Shown in pieces: positions 48,450-61,984 of a stretch of DNA of 64,000 bases (its first letter is position 1; each line of letters starts with the position of its first letter). Source of the DNA: Alviniconcha marisindica (taxonomy: Eukaryota; Mollusca; Gastropoda; Provannidae); assembly GCA_018857735.1 (NCBI GenBank), contig JABMCL010000991.1, forward strand, positions 154,501 to 218,500. Direction: 5' to 3'. The notes beneath the pieces are model-generated. The model was not told the DNA's origin. It saw only the letters and a program-made list of their open reading frames with translations, and did not search any database. A program made the position numbers and the translations under genes.

Positions 48450-48910
48450 AAAACGTAACACCTTTCCAGCAGAACAAAGTTTGCGCAGGACGCACCTCTG
48501 GCCGAGTTTACGTACCTTGTGAGGTGAGAGTTACCGTAGGTGATACCGGTCTCCGTTGCTGGGTTTGTATGACGTCTTTGGAGCGCTAATTAACTCCCTT
48601 CATTTGTTGATTTTGCTTACCCTGTACTTACTCACACCCTAGGTGAGAGTTACTGTCAGTGATTTGGGCCTTTGTTGCTCTGTTTCTGTGACAAAATGTA
48701 ACCCTTTCAGCGGAACTGAATTTGCGTAGAACGCACCTCTGGCCGAGTTTATGAGAGTTACCGTAGGTGATTCCGGTCTCTGTTGCTGGGTTTGTATGAC
48801 GTCTTTGGAGCGCTAATTAACTCCCTACATTTGTTGATTTTGCTTACTGCTGTGTTTGCGTGACATCTTTAGAGTGCTCGTTAGCTCTCTTTGCTTTTTT
48901 GATTTTGCTG
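48450..48910 (+). repeat. Interspersed family C, tandem copies
   Basis: Two longer (48450-48600, 48690-48840) and two shorter copies with GCACCTCTGGCCGAGTTTA, GTGAGAGTTACCGTAGGTGA and GAGCGCTAATTAACTCCCT. Confidence 0.8.
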
Positions 48911-48939
48911 CTACAGTCTTATACATTCACCTAATATAC

Positions 48940-50810
48940 TGACTTGCATAGAGAAAGGGTTGTAGTATAACACCTAATATTCAGAAACTATTAGAACAAT
49001 CTGTTATTATTGCATAGAGAAAGGGTTTTCGTATAACGCCTAATATTCAGAAACTATTAGAAGAATCTGTTATTATTGCATAGAGAAAGGGTTTTCAAAA
49101 ACTGTTATTGCTCAGAACAATCTGTTATTGTATAGAGAAGGGTTCTTGTATAACACCTAACATTTAGAAACTATCAGAATAATCTGTTATTATTGCATAG
49201 AGAAAGGGTTGTTGTATAACACCTAACATTCAAAAACTGTGACAATATGTTATTATTGCATAGAGAAAGGGCTGTTGTATAACACTTACAATTCAGAAAC
49301 TGTTATTGCTCAGAACGATCTGTTATTATTGCATAGAGAAAGGGTTATTGTATAACATCTAACATTCAAAAACTGTTATTGCTCAGAACAATCTGTTATT
49401 GTATAGAGAAGGGTTGTTGTATAACACCTAACATTTAGAAACTTATCGCTCAGAACAATCTGTTATTATTGCATAGAGAAAGGGTTTTCGTATAACACCT
49501 AACATTCAGAAACTTTGACAATATGTTATTATTGCATAGAGAAAGGGTTTTCATATAACACCTAACATTCAGAAATTGTTATCACTCAGAACAATCTGTT
49601 ATTATTGCATAGAGAAAGGGTTGTAGTATAACGCCTAATATTCAGAAACTATTAGAACAATCTCTTATTATTGCATAGAGAAAGGGTTTTCGTATAACGC
49701 CTAATATTCAGAAACTATTAGAACAATCTGTTATTACTGCATAGAGAAAGGGTTTTCGTATAACGCCTAATATTCAGAAACTATTAGAACAATCTGTTTT
49801 TATTGCATAGAGAAAGGGTTGTTGTATAACACCTAACATTCAGAAACAGTTATTGCTCAGAACAATCTGTTATTACTGCATAGAGAAAGGGTTGCTGTAT
49901 AACGCCTAATATTCAGAAACTATTAGAACAGTCTGTTATTACTGCATAGAGAAAGGGTTTTCGTATAACGCCTAATATTCAGAAACTATTAGAACAATCT
50001 GTTATTACTGCATAGAGAAAGGGTTTTCGTATAACGCCTAATATTCAGAAACTATTAGAACAATCTGTTATTACTGCATAGAGAAAGGGTTTTCGTATAA
50101 CGCCTAATATTCAGAAACTATTAGAACAATCTGTTATTATTGCATAGAGAAAGGGTTTTCGTATAACGCCTAATATTCAGAAACTATTAGAACAATCTGT
50201 TATTACTGCACAGAGAAAGGGTTTTCGTATAACGCCTAATATTCAGAAACTATTAGAACAATCTGTTATTACTGCATAGAGAAAGGGTTTTCGTATAACG
50301 CCTAATATTCAGAAACTATTAGAACAATCTGTTATTATTGCATAGAGAAAGGGTTTTCGTATAACGCCTAATATTCAGAAACTATTAGAACAATCTGTTA
50401 TTACTGCACAGAGAAAGGGTTTTCGTATAACGCCTAATATTCAGAAACTATTAGAACAATCTGTTATTACTGCATAGAGAAAGGGTTTTCGTATAACGCC
50501 TAACATTCAGAAACTTTGACAATATGTTATTACTGCATAGAGAAAGGGTTGCTGTATAACGCCTAATATTCAGAAACTATTAGAACAATCTGTTATTATT
50601 GCATAGAGAAAGGGTGGTTGTATAACACCTAATATTCAGAAACTGTTATCGCTCAGAACGATCTGTTATTATTGCATATTGGAAGGGTTTTCGTATAACA
50701 CCTAACATTCAGAAACTGTTATCGCTCAGAATAATCTGTTACTACTGCAGAGAGAAAGTTATTATTGCAGAAAGGGAGGCTGTATAACACCCAACATTCA
50801 GAAACTGTTA
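48940..50810 (+). repeat. ~65-bp minisatellite, about 28 copies
   Basis: GCATAGAGAAAGGGTTTTCG, TATAACGCCTAATATTCAGA and AACTATTAGAACAATCTG. Central units are nearly identical, edges diverged. Confidence 0.95.
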
Positions 50811-50954
50811 TCCCTGCACAGAATTTTTGTGTGTGTGCCACATCTAAAGGTCAGAAGAAAAATATGAAAGTTCATTTTGCTGTGTTCGTTGGTTTGAAGT
50901 GCATGATACATGACAACGTAAGATAAACGAGTACATAATGTGCTGAAGACAGAA

Positions 50955-52545
50955 AACGGTAAACAGTCTTTAAGTCCTGACCAGAGATTAACCTGAGTCT
51001 GGCACATAGCATCCATAACTAGACCCAAAGTAAAAGTCTTTTTAAGTCCTGACCACATAACCATCCATAATTAGACCCAAAGTAAAAGTCTTTTTAAGTC
51101 CTGACCACATAACCATCCATAACTAGACTCAAAGTAAAAGTCTTTTTAAGTCCTGACCACATAACCATCCATAACTAGACTCAAAGTAAAAGTCTTTTTA
51201 AGTCCTGACCACATAACCATCCATAACTAGACCAAAGTAAAAGTCTTTTTAAGTCCTGACCACATAACCATCCATAACTAGACTCAAAGTAAAAGTCTTT
51301 TTAAGTCCTGACCACATAACCATCCATAACTAGACTCAAAGTAAAAGTCTTTTTAAGTCCTGACCACATAACCATCCATAACTAGACTCAAAGTAAAAGT
51401 CTTTTTAAGTCCTGACCACATAACCATCCATAACTAGACTCCAAAGTAAAAGTCTTTTTAAGTCCTGACCACATAACCATCCATAACTAGACTCAAAGTA
51501 AAAGTCTTTTTAAGTCCTGACCACATAACCATCCATAACTAGACTCAAAGTAAAAGTCTTTTTAAGTCCTGACCACATAACCATCCATAACAAGACACAC
51601 GAAGTAAAAGTCTTTAAGTCCTGACCACATAGCAGCCATAACAAGACACACAAAGTACAAGAGCCTTTAAGTCCTGACCACATAACCATCCATAACAAGA
51701 CACATGAAGTAAAAGAGCCTTTAAGTCCTGACCACATAGCAGCCATAACAAGACACATGAAGTAAAAGAGCCTTTAAGTCCTGACCACATAACCATTTAT
51801 AACAAGACACATGAAGTAAAAAGTCTTTTTAAGTCCTGACCACATAGCATCCATAACAAGACACACCAAGTAAAAGAGTCCTGAAGTCCTGACCACATAA
51901 CCATTCATAACAAGACACATGAAGTAAAAGAGTCTTTAAGTCCTGACCACATAGCAGCCATAACAAGACACATGAAGTAAAAGTCTTTAAGTCCTGACCA
52001 CATAGCAGCCATAACAAGACACACAAAGTAAAAGAGTCTTTAAGTCCTGACCACATAGCAGCCATAACAAGACACACAAAGTAAAAGTCTTTAAGTCCTG
52101 ACCACATAACCATCCATAACAAGACACATGAAGTAAAAGTCTTTAAGTCCTGACCACATAGCAGCCATAACAAGACACACGAAGTAAAAGAGTCTTTAAG
52201 TCCTGACCACATAGCAGCCATAACAAGACACACAAAGTAAGTCTTTAAGTCCTGACCACATAACCATCCATAACAAGACACATGAAGTAAAAGTCTTTAA
52301 GTCCTGACCACATAGCAGCCATAACAAGACACACGAAGTAAAAGAGTCTTTAAGTCCTGACCACATAGCAGCCATAACAAGACACACGAAGTAAAAGAGT
52401 CTTTAAGTCCTGACCACATAGCAGCCACAACAAGACACATGAAGTAAAAGTCTTTAAATCCTGACCGCATAGCAGCCATAACAAGACACACATGAAGTAA
52501 AAGAGTCTTTAAGTCCTGACCAGAGATTAACTAGTGTGCCATTGC
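50955..52545 (-). repeat. ~53-bp minisatellite, about 29 copies
   Basis: AGTCCTGACCACATAACCAT, CCATAACTAGACTCAAAGTA and AAAGTCTTTTTA. Two sub-families (AACTAGAC and AACAAGACACA) occupy the left and right halves. Both edges carry AGTCCTGACCAGAGATTAAC. Confidence 0.95.
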
Positions 52546-53344
52546 TACCAGGACATAAAGCTGATGCAACAAGCATTTATATGTACAATACAAAAATACA
52601 TGGGATGTACATCTTGTCTATAGCCGACATTAAATAACATGAGATACAACTGTACAAGTACCTGTTTTGCATACAAAATCATATAAAGCATGTGTACAAA
52701 GGTACCATAACAACTGCCCATTCTAATGCACAGGCACGTGCACCTATAGTGTATGCACTCTAAAATTAACGTTTAATCTCAGAACAAGATTACGATAAAA
52801 AGTATATTCACATACAGAGTATACCATCTATATCCCAGCCTCTGTTCTAACAATGAACACAACATAAAATATATTAATGGAACAAGAACCCAAAAATGTG
52901 TGCTTCAAATGACATGCAAACCCCCCAGATACTGCATATTTACAAAGCACACCATTAAAGGGAAAAACCACCAACAACAAAAAACAACAACCAAAAGCAC
53001 AACAAATTAACAACAAAGGTAGATTAAAGTGATTTTTATCTCGGAACAAAACAGGACATTTCCTCACATGACCCATACAGATATTTGAGCATATATATAT
53101 ATATAAAATGTAGATGGATGCCTACGTAAGTGATAAAGACCACAGAAATCTTTGTTTATCCTAGTTTATATTTTATCAGTGACTGCCCCCCCCCCCCCCC
53201 CAAAAAAAAACACACACACACACACACACTTTCTTTGTGTGTTTCTCATAACCAAGCATAAGTCAATAATTTGCTTCGATGTTCTATACACCTTTTAATT
53301 TTTTTATTAACGAGCTTTAGTAGTTAGCTGAATTGCCCTGTGAG
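52546..53344. other. No gene seen
   Basis: AT-rich, with a TATATATATATATA tract at 53091 and a C/CA tract at 53186-53229. Confidence 0.5.
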
Positions 53345-53425
53345 GGTGAGTAAGTAAGTAAACGGTCTTACGCCCAGTCAGCCAGTGCGGTTATATCAGG
53401 GTGACCCCTGCAAGGGGTGACTAAA
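53345..53425 (+). repeat. Interspersed family B
   Basis: GTAAGTAAGTAAACGGTCTT, ACGCCCAGTCAGCCAGTGCG and GTTATATCAGGGTGACC. Similar pieces occur at 6139-6195 and 14750-14800. Confidence 0.75.
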
Positions 53426-53746
53426 GCATGCTGACTTGACTTAATAAGAAGCACCCAGGTAAACTGCAGAAGCACATCGGTATTACTTGCAGCACTCATT
53501 CACCTAGCGTACTGGCAGTTCTAATCACAGACTCTACCCACGCTCCCCCCCAAAAGAACGCTTCCAAGCAGCATGCTACACGCGTCAACACAGGACTCTA
53601 CACGTGTACCAAGCAACCACCGTTTCCGTTACGATCAAGCGTCGCTCTTTGGTCATGACAAGGACTCAACAAATACAGAAACACAGACAGACATTCTCCT
53701 GTCCATCCCTGCACAAACAACCCCAGAGTTAAAAATGGATTGAGCT

Positions 53747-53975
53747 TAACCCCTTCACTGCCATGATGTTACTTGAAAACGACTACTGAAAGTGCTTTTT
53801 TTTCTTCTCCAAACCTTTGTTTTCTTTTTCGCTCTGGAATGTAAAAGGATTTTCATCAAAACGCATAGCACTGAAAGTGGGTGTGTTACAGGACTGGAAA
53901 ATATACTGTTTGTAGGCGCATCCGTCCATCTTTCAGGCCGGAAATTTTACAGGCTGCAGCAGTGAAGTGGTCAAG
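53747..53975. mobile_element. piggyBac-like MITE with short TIRs
   Basis: The left end TTAACCCCTTCACTGCC mirrors the right end GCAGTGAAGTGGTCAA. The TTAA flank is kept on the left and degenerate on the right. ~229 bp, no ORF. Confidence 0.65.
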
Positions 53976-54503
53976 AGCAACCGAATAAGCAACAATGAAT
54001 CCAATCATTATTAACATACAACAACAACAAAAAAGAAAAAAGAAAAAAAGGAAAACAAATGCTCCCATAAAAATTGCAACACAAACTTGGTATTACCTCT
54101 ATTACTCTTTTGCGATAACTGAAATTTCCTGCGATGAACCAGATCCACACATGTGTCGGCTATGTGTCATAAACAAACCAACAAAAATAAAAAAAAAAAA
54201 GCAAAAGCAAAACACACACACACACATACAAAAACAACAACACACACCTGCACATGGTGTTTACAGTTTCTTCAACTTTGCAGCCTACAATCTCCCTTTC
54301 ACTTTCAGACACACAATCTCCTTTCAAGACACAGACACACAAACACACACATAAGCAACTGATGTTGGAATCTACTCGAAGGGGTCTAGGACAGTTCACC
54401 ACCAGATATTTCACCACTGGACAAACAGAAATCCCCTAAAATTCACCACTGGTGGAACGAGCGCATGTTACACTTACGGTGTGATTTTTTTGGCAACATG
54501 CTC

Positions 54504-54589
54504 ACACACACTCATACACACACTCTCACACACATATATACACACACTCACTCACTCATTCACACACACACACAAACACTCACTCATTT

Positions 54590-54626
<37 letters not shown>

Positions 54627-54640
54627 TATATAGCCTGTAC
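54504..54640. repeat. (CA)n/(CT)n microsatellite
   Basis: CA-rich with a CT insert. Confidence 0.95.
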
Positions 54641-54724
54641 AACTGCCTTTACAAAGTAATGTTGACAGTCTCTGGGGTGATGGTTACTGGTGATGAAATG
54701 TGCTTGGTTACTGTCAAGGTTTTT

Positions 54725-54935
54725 TGGTGGTGAATTGTCTGGTGACAGCCTGTCCAGTGGTGAACTGTCTGGTGACAGCCTGTCCGGTGGTGAACTGTCT
54801 GGTGACAGCCTGTCCAGTGGTGAACTGCCCGGTGACAGCCTGTCCAGAGGTGAACTGTCCGGTGACAGCCTGTCCAGTGGTGAACTGTCCGGTGACAGCC
54901 TGTCCGGTGGTGAATTGTCTGTGCACCACTGGAAC
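54725..54935 (+). repeat. 30-bp minisatellite, 7 copies
   Basis: GTGGTGAACTGTCTGGTGAC plus AGCCTGTCCA. Open in several frames on both strands (period divisible by three). No adjoining exon recognised. Confidence 0.95.
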
Positions 54936-55189
54936 CTCTCTACTGAACACATTTGCAGACGTTTCACGTGGCGCCAGCCATGGAACAGCCAAACAACACT
55001 GAACGTACACTGCTTCAGTGGGTGTTCAAAAACACTGTATAATTATAAAGCAACAGTCATTCGCTCAGTCGCATACAACTAAGGGGCAGAGGGCGAATTG
55101 CCTGGAAGTAGAAAACAGCGCTATGAAGGACCGTGTGCTCATGTTGAGATGAGGTGCTCAACAAGTGTTCATACGTTCATGCTCGACTC

Positions 55190-55815
55190 TCCAGTCACCG
55201 ATTCACTGCCTGTGGCACAGTCACCGATTCACTCACTGCCTGTGGCACAGTCACCTGTGGCACCATCACTGATTCACTGCCTGTGGCACAGTCACCGATT
55301 CACTGCCTGTGGCACAGTCACCGATTCACTGCCTGTGGCACAGTCACCGATTCACTGCCTGTGGCACCATCACTGATTCACTGCCTGTGACACCATCATT
55401 GATTCACTACCTGTGGCACAGTCACTGATTCACAGCCTGTGACACAGTCACTGAATCACTGCCTGTGTCACCGTCACTGATTCACTGCCTGTGTCACCAT
55501 CACTGATTGTGTCACAGTCACTGATTCACTGCTTGTGGCAGAGTCACTGATTCACTGCCTGTGGCACAGTCACTGATTCACTGCCTGTGTCACCATCACT
55601 GATTCACTGCCTGTGGCACCGTCACTGATTGTGTCACAGTCACTGATTCACTGCTTGTGGCAGAGTCACTGATTCACTGCCTGTGGCACAGTCACTGATT
55701 CACTGCCTGTGTCACCATCACTGATTCACTGCCTGTGGCACCGTCACTGATTCACTGCCTGTGGCACCGTCACTGATTCACTACCTGTGGCACCGTCACT
55801 GATTCACTACCTGTG
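55190..55815 (+). repeat. ~26-bp minisatellite, about 24 copies
   Basis: CACTGATTCACTGCCTGTGG plus CACAGT, with a ~120-bp higher-order repeat between 55510 and 55740. Confidence 0.95.
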
Positions 55816-57112
55816 GCAGAGTACAAACTACGCCCATGTACAAGTGCTGTACAGCTTTCCCAGTCTCCGTGCAAGACGTCCAGAGAGAATGGACTGGGTC
55901 TTTCAGGGCATTCTCAATCTACCATCCAGTTTTTTTTTAATCCCCCCACCACCATCCAATTTTTTAAAATCACCCCACCTGCCACAATCCATTCTCTCGC
56001 GTCTCCCTTGCTGAATTACTTTCCGTTGAGGGATATTTGTCAATTTGAGCAGTTTGTTAGGTCGGGTTAGTTGCTTCAATCACTCAAGCTTACAACCAGT
56101 TTTTGTTGTTGTTAGTAATGGCATCAGCACTAGTTTGTGAGTGCATCTTTTCCAGGAAGGCCACGTCAAGAAGGCCAAGTGCGCACGGAACGTGTAAACA
56201 ATACAGAAAAGGTCCCGTCCATGCAGCCACAGCCGGCAGCAGACAAAATGACACGGCACTTACAGAGCAAGAGCCGCTGTAACCGCACGGTGCACCATCA
56301 ACATGCATACACACACAGCATACGATATTCAACACCGACAAGAGCAGAAAATCAAGATTCCACACTCAAAAACTAGAGCACAATTCTGAATAGCACAGCA
56401 GCCCCCAGGCCACAACAGAAGAAAAAAAAAAAAGAAAAAAAAAAAGGAGGAATAAAACCAGTCACGGTGCAAACTGCTGAACAGCCAGCAAAACTCAATC
56501 CAACAAAAAGAGACTAGAAACGGAAAAACCAGCTTCAAAGAATTGCTGAAAACCCCACTGAAAAGCAAAGCAAAATAGGACCCACACGAAAACCACCAAC
56601 ACCATAGCCAGCATTTTGGGACAAGGAGGGGCGGCGGTGGTGGTGGTGGTGGTGGGGGGGGGGAGGAAGTGGGCTTACAGTAGGGTAAAGTTTTACAGAC
56701 ACTTGAAGAAACTGTGGGAGAGCTGATTTTGCCATGGACTCCATTACCAAGTTGAGATGTCCGTAACAGCTTGCCGCTTTAGCTCACAGAAATCACCAAG
56801 ATTTAGACCAAAAGTCCAGCATTTTTTTATTTTTTTAAAAGTTGCATGCAGGCAGTCCAGACTGTTTTATTTCTCAAACGTTTAAGTTTAAAAGGGGGGA
56901 GGGGACAGAGTTGTGGGAAGGGGGTGGGGGGGGGTGGGGGGGGTGGAGGTGAGTGGAGGTGCGTGAAGGGGGCACAGTAAGAAAGGGGAGGAAGAAGGGT
57001 TACACACAGCGACAAACTCGGAGACCGAAAAAACTCTTTACAGCAGCGCAAGCAAGCCGCATGATCACCAGACGGAAGAGAATTCCCGGCGCAAGCCCCA
57101 AGCACTGCTTAC
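55816..57112. other. No gene confirmed
   Basis: G- and A-runs (56400-56445, 56635-56665, 56897-56945). A 91-codon hydrophobic minus ORF (56365-56090) has no supporting context. Confidence 0.45.
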
Positions 57113-57229
57113 TGAATCGCGGCTGTCGTCTGAGCACGCCACGCTTGTGACCGCAGGCCTGCCTCTCCGTCTCTATGTGCACGGAGTCAGGAAACAAAGC
57201 GTAAGGCAAAGGACCCAAGCTATCCACCT
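57113..57229 (-). CDS. Candidate exon, 117 nt, phase 1 at both ends
   Basis: The acceptor is TATGTCTTTGCAG and the donor GTAAGC. It encodes VDSLGPLPYALFPDSVHIET and ERQACGHKRGVLRRQPRF. Leaving in phase 1 it would join directly to the exon at 46230, giving RQPRF-S-YPTIPS. I recognise no family, so the link rests on splice signals and phase only. Confidence 0.45.
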
Positions 57230-57249
57230 CTGCAAAGACATAAGGGACA

Positions 57250-58054
57250 TAAGCCCACAGCCAAGAAGTCTTGGGATAGTACAGATGAGGTGGATGGGGT
57301 TTTTTTGGGGTGGGGGGGTGGGGGGGGGGGGGGGAGGCGGGGTTTTTTTTTTGTGGTGGGGAGTTCAAGAGGACTGTTATTTGGGGGGGAAAAAACACAT
57401 GCACTGATTTCACACACACACACACACGTGAAAATCTATCCCTCATTCTAAAGTTCTGCTTTCATATTTTGACTTCAACCAGCCCATATATATATATATA
57501 TATAGGTTAAACTGGTAAGATTTTTGGCCCTATATTTTGGGTACTCTGTTCAGGCTTGAAATTTACATCCGATTCAAGCGCACGGACTACACTTTATACT
57601 CTGCTGGCATCGGTACCCGTAATTCTGACTGCCCCTTGGGCCAAAGGGTGATTTCTCGTGTACATGTATATATACATATTTTATTTTGATACAAGCTCTG
57701 GGGACACTACGTCAATACAGCCGTTCATATGTCGACAGACAATCACAACGCGCAGTGAGCAGTAATGTGGAGAGCAGCCGATCAATTCAAAACTCTCTGT
57801 GGCATCCATTCATAGCAGAAAGCACCGTTTTCATCGTCAAGCTGTTAGTCACAAGGGGGAGATGGGGCAGGGGAGCTACACGCACTAACTTATGGTCAAC
57901 AAGTATGCATATCCGATTACCTGTTCCTTGTGAAAAGGGATGGAGACCTCTGTCTTCTTTCCAAGCTCTAGATATATACCCTTGAGGCCAAAAACGTCAA
58001 GCAACTTTAAGACATGAAGAGTGTAATGTGTTTCATACACTTATCAAAATAAAG
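57250..58054. other. No gene seen; G-runs
   Basis: G-tracts at 57307-57340, (TA)n at 57486-57505. Nothing else interpretable. Confidence 0.45.
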
Positions 58055-58730
58055 TCAGAAAATGATGAACAGAGGAAGACCAGTGAATGACTGAATGATG
58101 AACAGAGGAAGACCAGTGAACAACTGAATGAACAGAGGAAGACCAGTAAATGACTGAATGATGAACAGAGGAAGACCAGTGAGTGACTGAATGATGAACA
58201 GAGGAAGACCAGTGAATGACTGAATGATGAACAGAGGAAGACCAGGAAGTGACTGAATGATGAACAGAGGAAGACCAGTGAACGACTGAATGATGAACAG
58301 AGGAAGACCAGCGAATGACTGAATGATGAACAGAGGAAGACCAGTGAACGACTGAATGATGAACAGAGGAAGACCAGCGAATGACTGAATGATGAACAGA
58401 GGAAGATCAGTGAATGGAGAACAGAGGAAGACCTGTGAATGACTGAATGATGAACTGAGGAAGACCAGTGAATGACTGAATGATGAACAGAGGAAGACCA
58501 GTGAATGAGGCAGACCAGTGAATGACTGATGAATAGAGGAAGACCAGTGAACGAATGAATGGTGAACAGAGGAAGACCAGTGAATGACTGAATGATGAAC
58601 TGAGGAAGACCAGTGAATGAGGCAGACCAGTGAATGACTGAATGATGAACAGAGGAAGTGAACAAATGAATGGTGAACAGAGAAAGACCAGTGAATGACT
58701 GAATGATGAACAAAGGAAGACCAGTGAATA
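58055..58730 (-). repeat. ~33-36-bp minisatellite, about 19 copies
   Basis: GAATGATGAACAGAGGAAGA plus CCAGTGAATGACT. Minus-strand frames read FTGLPLFIIQS repeats through 226 and 337 codons, an effect of the period. Confidence 0.93.
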
Positions 58731-59640
58731 AACCTTCCTCCTACACCTAGAGGTTTTTGTGGAAGTAGTTTATTGAAATCTGAACATCTGTGCCTTATTG
58801 TAAAAGGTTGCCTGCCTTTTTTCTTCTTTTTTTGAGCTTGAGTATACTTTACTGTTTTTATACTCCTTACCAGCTCCATGTTCTCCATCAGATCCATGTT
58901 ATTTTTAAAATTTTGTTCTTGTACAGAGGGTAAATGACAGCGACCAAGCCATGCCAAATCTGATGGGAGAGATGGAAGAGAGGGTCTGGGAGAGGGGGTA
59001 AACTTTACAGAGAAAACTGGACAATGAAAAGCACTGAAGCCTCGAGGGAAACTAAAACAATCAATCATGATACATACCTAGCTTGAAAGCATCAACTGTA
59101 AAACGTATCGGCTTCGCTCAGTTTTGATTCACAGTTAAGTCACATGTCTGCACATCTCAAATCACTCTACAGCACAGACTACAATATCTTACGTTTCCCT
59201 AATAAAAACAAAATAAAATAAAGCAATTTCCATGAGTTGAAAGGTCACTTCAGTCTACACAAACACATGTACCGCTGTAACAGACAGGTTACACATGATT
59301 ATACACAGGTGTTAATTGGAACTCGTCAGTCCACACGCTGCCAAAGTCTTTCTTTTTTTGTAACCACAAACATAAAACAGTCAAACCAACCAGCAACCAA
59401 TGCCAAAAGCAAACTCAAACTCTAGACAATCCATCCAAGCTTTCATCACTATTGAGATTCAAACCGTTCACTTCTCTACAGTCTATACCAACCAAAACAC
59501 ATCAACCCTACATTACACACCACTACACATACACAACGCACCACTATATAATATAAATAAATATCACACACAACACAGAGACATGGTGAGACCAACTGGA
59601 AAAGAACTACTGAGTAAGCAGAAGATGTGGCCTTCTGTTA
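58731..59640. other. No gene confirmed
   Basis: A short open stretch with a donor (ENMEL then GTAAGG near 58870, minus) lacks a convincing acceptor. Confidence 0.35.
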
Positions 59641-60000
59641 AATATTTTAATAAGAACTAGCAGATGAACAGAAGACGTGGCCTTTAAATATTTTAATAAG
59701 AAAGCAAATGGGCTGAAGACGTGGCCTTTAAATAGTTTAATAAGAACTGGCAAATGAGCAGAAGACGTGGCCTTTAAATAGTTTAATAAGAAAGCAAATG
59801 AGCAGAAGACATGGCCTTTAAATAGTTTAATAAGAACAAGTGAGTGAGCAGAAGACGTGGCCTTTAAATAGTTTAATAAGAAAGCAAATGAGCAGAAGAC
59901 GTGGCCTTTAAATAGTTTAATAAGAACTTGTGAGTGAACAGAAGATGTGGCCTTTAAATAGTTTAATAAGAACTAGTGAGTGAACAGAAGATGTGGCCTT
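59640..60000 (+). repeat. ~45-bp minisatellite, about 8 copies
   Basis: GCAGAAGACGTGGCCTTTAA plus ATAGTTTAATAAGAA, with AAGCAAATGA or CTAGTGAGTGA spacers alternating. Confidence 0.93.
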
Positions 60001-60201
60001 TACTGACAGCATCCACTTAGCACTGGACGTGAAAACAACATAGCTCAACCCAAAACAGGTAAGTGACTCAGCTCTCCATCTCATCTGCATCATTTTTTAC
60101 ATCATTTTTTACCATTTAACTGTTGCTTAAGTGTTGTTTTGTAGCTTGATGAAGGGGATTACCCCAAAATTTTGCATACTGTGTTCTGTCCTAATAAACA
60201 G

Positions 60202-60834
<633 letters not shown>

Positions 60835-60844
60835 GGTTCTCCAT

Positions 60845-60912
60845 CAGTCACGTGACTTTCCCGGAAGTGACATCAGTCTGGGGAGTCAGTGTGGTTGCCA
60901 TCTTAGATTCTT
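60845..60912 (+). promoter_or_regulatory. Promoter-like motif cluster upstream of the THAP unit
   Basis: In 65 bp there are a palindromic E-box GTCACGTGAC (60847-60856), an ETS-type CCGGAAGTGAC (60861-60871) and a YY1-type GCCATCTT (60898-60905), without a TATA box. This combination is typical of housekeeping TATA-less promoters. Confidence 0.5.
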
Positions 60913-60952
60913 CAGAAAACTGTGTATGCATGTGGTCGACAAAAAGTTAACT

Positions 60953-61310
60953 ATGCCAGCCTACTGTGTTGCCGCGAACTGTAACAATTCGCAGATGACC
61001 CCAGGTATAACAATGCACAAGCTCCCGCGCAATCGACCCGCAGTGAGGCGAAAATGGATTAAATTTATACAATTCAAACGAGCTGACTTTTGCTGCGCCG
61101 CATCACGCCCATTTGTGTAGCGAGCACTTCAGTGAGTGCGATTTCGCAAACCCCACGGAATACCGTATGGGGTTTGCTTCGAAGCTGACATGATGTTCCG
61201 GTACTCTTCAAAATCCTGCCTGACAGGCTCAAACTGATACAGCTGTATCCTTGTGGGTCTCTCGGCAAAGTATCAGTTTTGTCTTTGGAGCTCGAGTTGG
61301 CCATTTTGCA
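60953..61310 (+). pseudogene. THAP-domain zinc finger, frameshifted
   Basis: ATG at 60953 starts MPAYCVAANCNNSQ, then KLPRNRPAVRRKWIKFIQFK. A four-T run at 61088-61091 shifts the frame; reading one frame over gives HLCSEHFSECDFANPTEYRM and GFASKL. Cys-x4-Cys ... Cys-x2-His is the THAP C2CH signature. A second shift near 61190 leads to DVPVLFKILPDRLKLI and a stop at ~61309. It is likely a decayed gene or transposon-derived copy. Either shift could be an assembly error; two make a fossil more likely. Confidence 0.75.
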
Positions 61311-61365
61311 GTGACTCCCCAGAGTGACGAAGTAGGCATATGGTCATGTGATTTGGGCGTCATGG

Positions 61366-61984
61366 CGACGCTTTCGGTACGACAGAAAATGCCTTTTTTC
61401 GTGCATTTATAACCCTCAGATCACAGTTTCACCTACATCATCGTTCTCAGCGAGCTTTAACGGAAATCGTGTCCAAAATCACCCCTAACCTTGGACTTGT
61501 CCTTTAACTAGGGGCTCTGTGAATCATGTAACAGCAGTGAAAAAGCCGTTGACGGCTCTTGTGGTATTGGGAAACTTAGAGATGGAATTCTCTGTTTCTG
61601 CCGCACATAAGTTTCTCCCAGTTGGTCTCCCCATACAGCCGGGCTCAGAAAAAGGGAACAGGATTTGGGGGGGGGGGGGGGGGGGGGGGGAGGGTTTCAA
61701 GGTGGGGGGAGGGGGGGGGGTGGAGAAGCTTGCATATGGTGGTACGTTTCATGGGTGACAGATCATTGACAAGGCACAGGCACGTTCTGCCAGTCAAAAA
61801 CTGCAGACCCACTCTTGATCTTTTCCAACGCTCACCAAACTGCCAGGCAGAAAGACAAGCGAGTGGACTGGTTTCAGGTGCCTGTGCCCTACTGTTTGGA
61901 CTCTTGACACTCAAAACATTCCACAGTGCAGCGCTTCTTGGGCCAGACAGCAAAAACTGTCCCACAAAAGAGAACAGACGTATG
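61366..61984. other. No gene confirmed; G-runs
   Basis: G-tracts at 61668-61691 and 61703-61720. A 206-codon plus ORF runs from here into the following repeat and shows no domain. Confidence 0.4.

Larger units (their letters stand above)
60835..61365. mobile_element. Possible inverted-repeat-flanked unit carrying the THAP fragment
   Basis: Left AGTCTGGGGAGTCA (60875-60888) is matched inverted by TGACTCCCCAGAGTGACG (61312-61329). Outside them are TCACGTGAC (60848) and GTCATGTGA (61343). The arms are imperfect, so transposon origin is an inference. Confidence 0.4.

Noticed and set aside
56090..56365. 91-codon hydrophobic minus ORF resembling a membrane protein
   Set aside because: No homologous motif, no splice context, and surrounded by poly-A and poly-G tracts.
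58872..58925. Possible exon (NNMDLMENMEL before GTAAGG, minus)
   Set aside because: Donor is good but no convincing acceptor, and its phase does not fit the 57229 exon.
58055..59068. 337- and 226-codon minus-strand ORFs (FTGLPLFIIQS repeats)
   Set aside because: Product of a ~33-bp minisatellite; no domain, and the frame drifts with indels.
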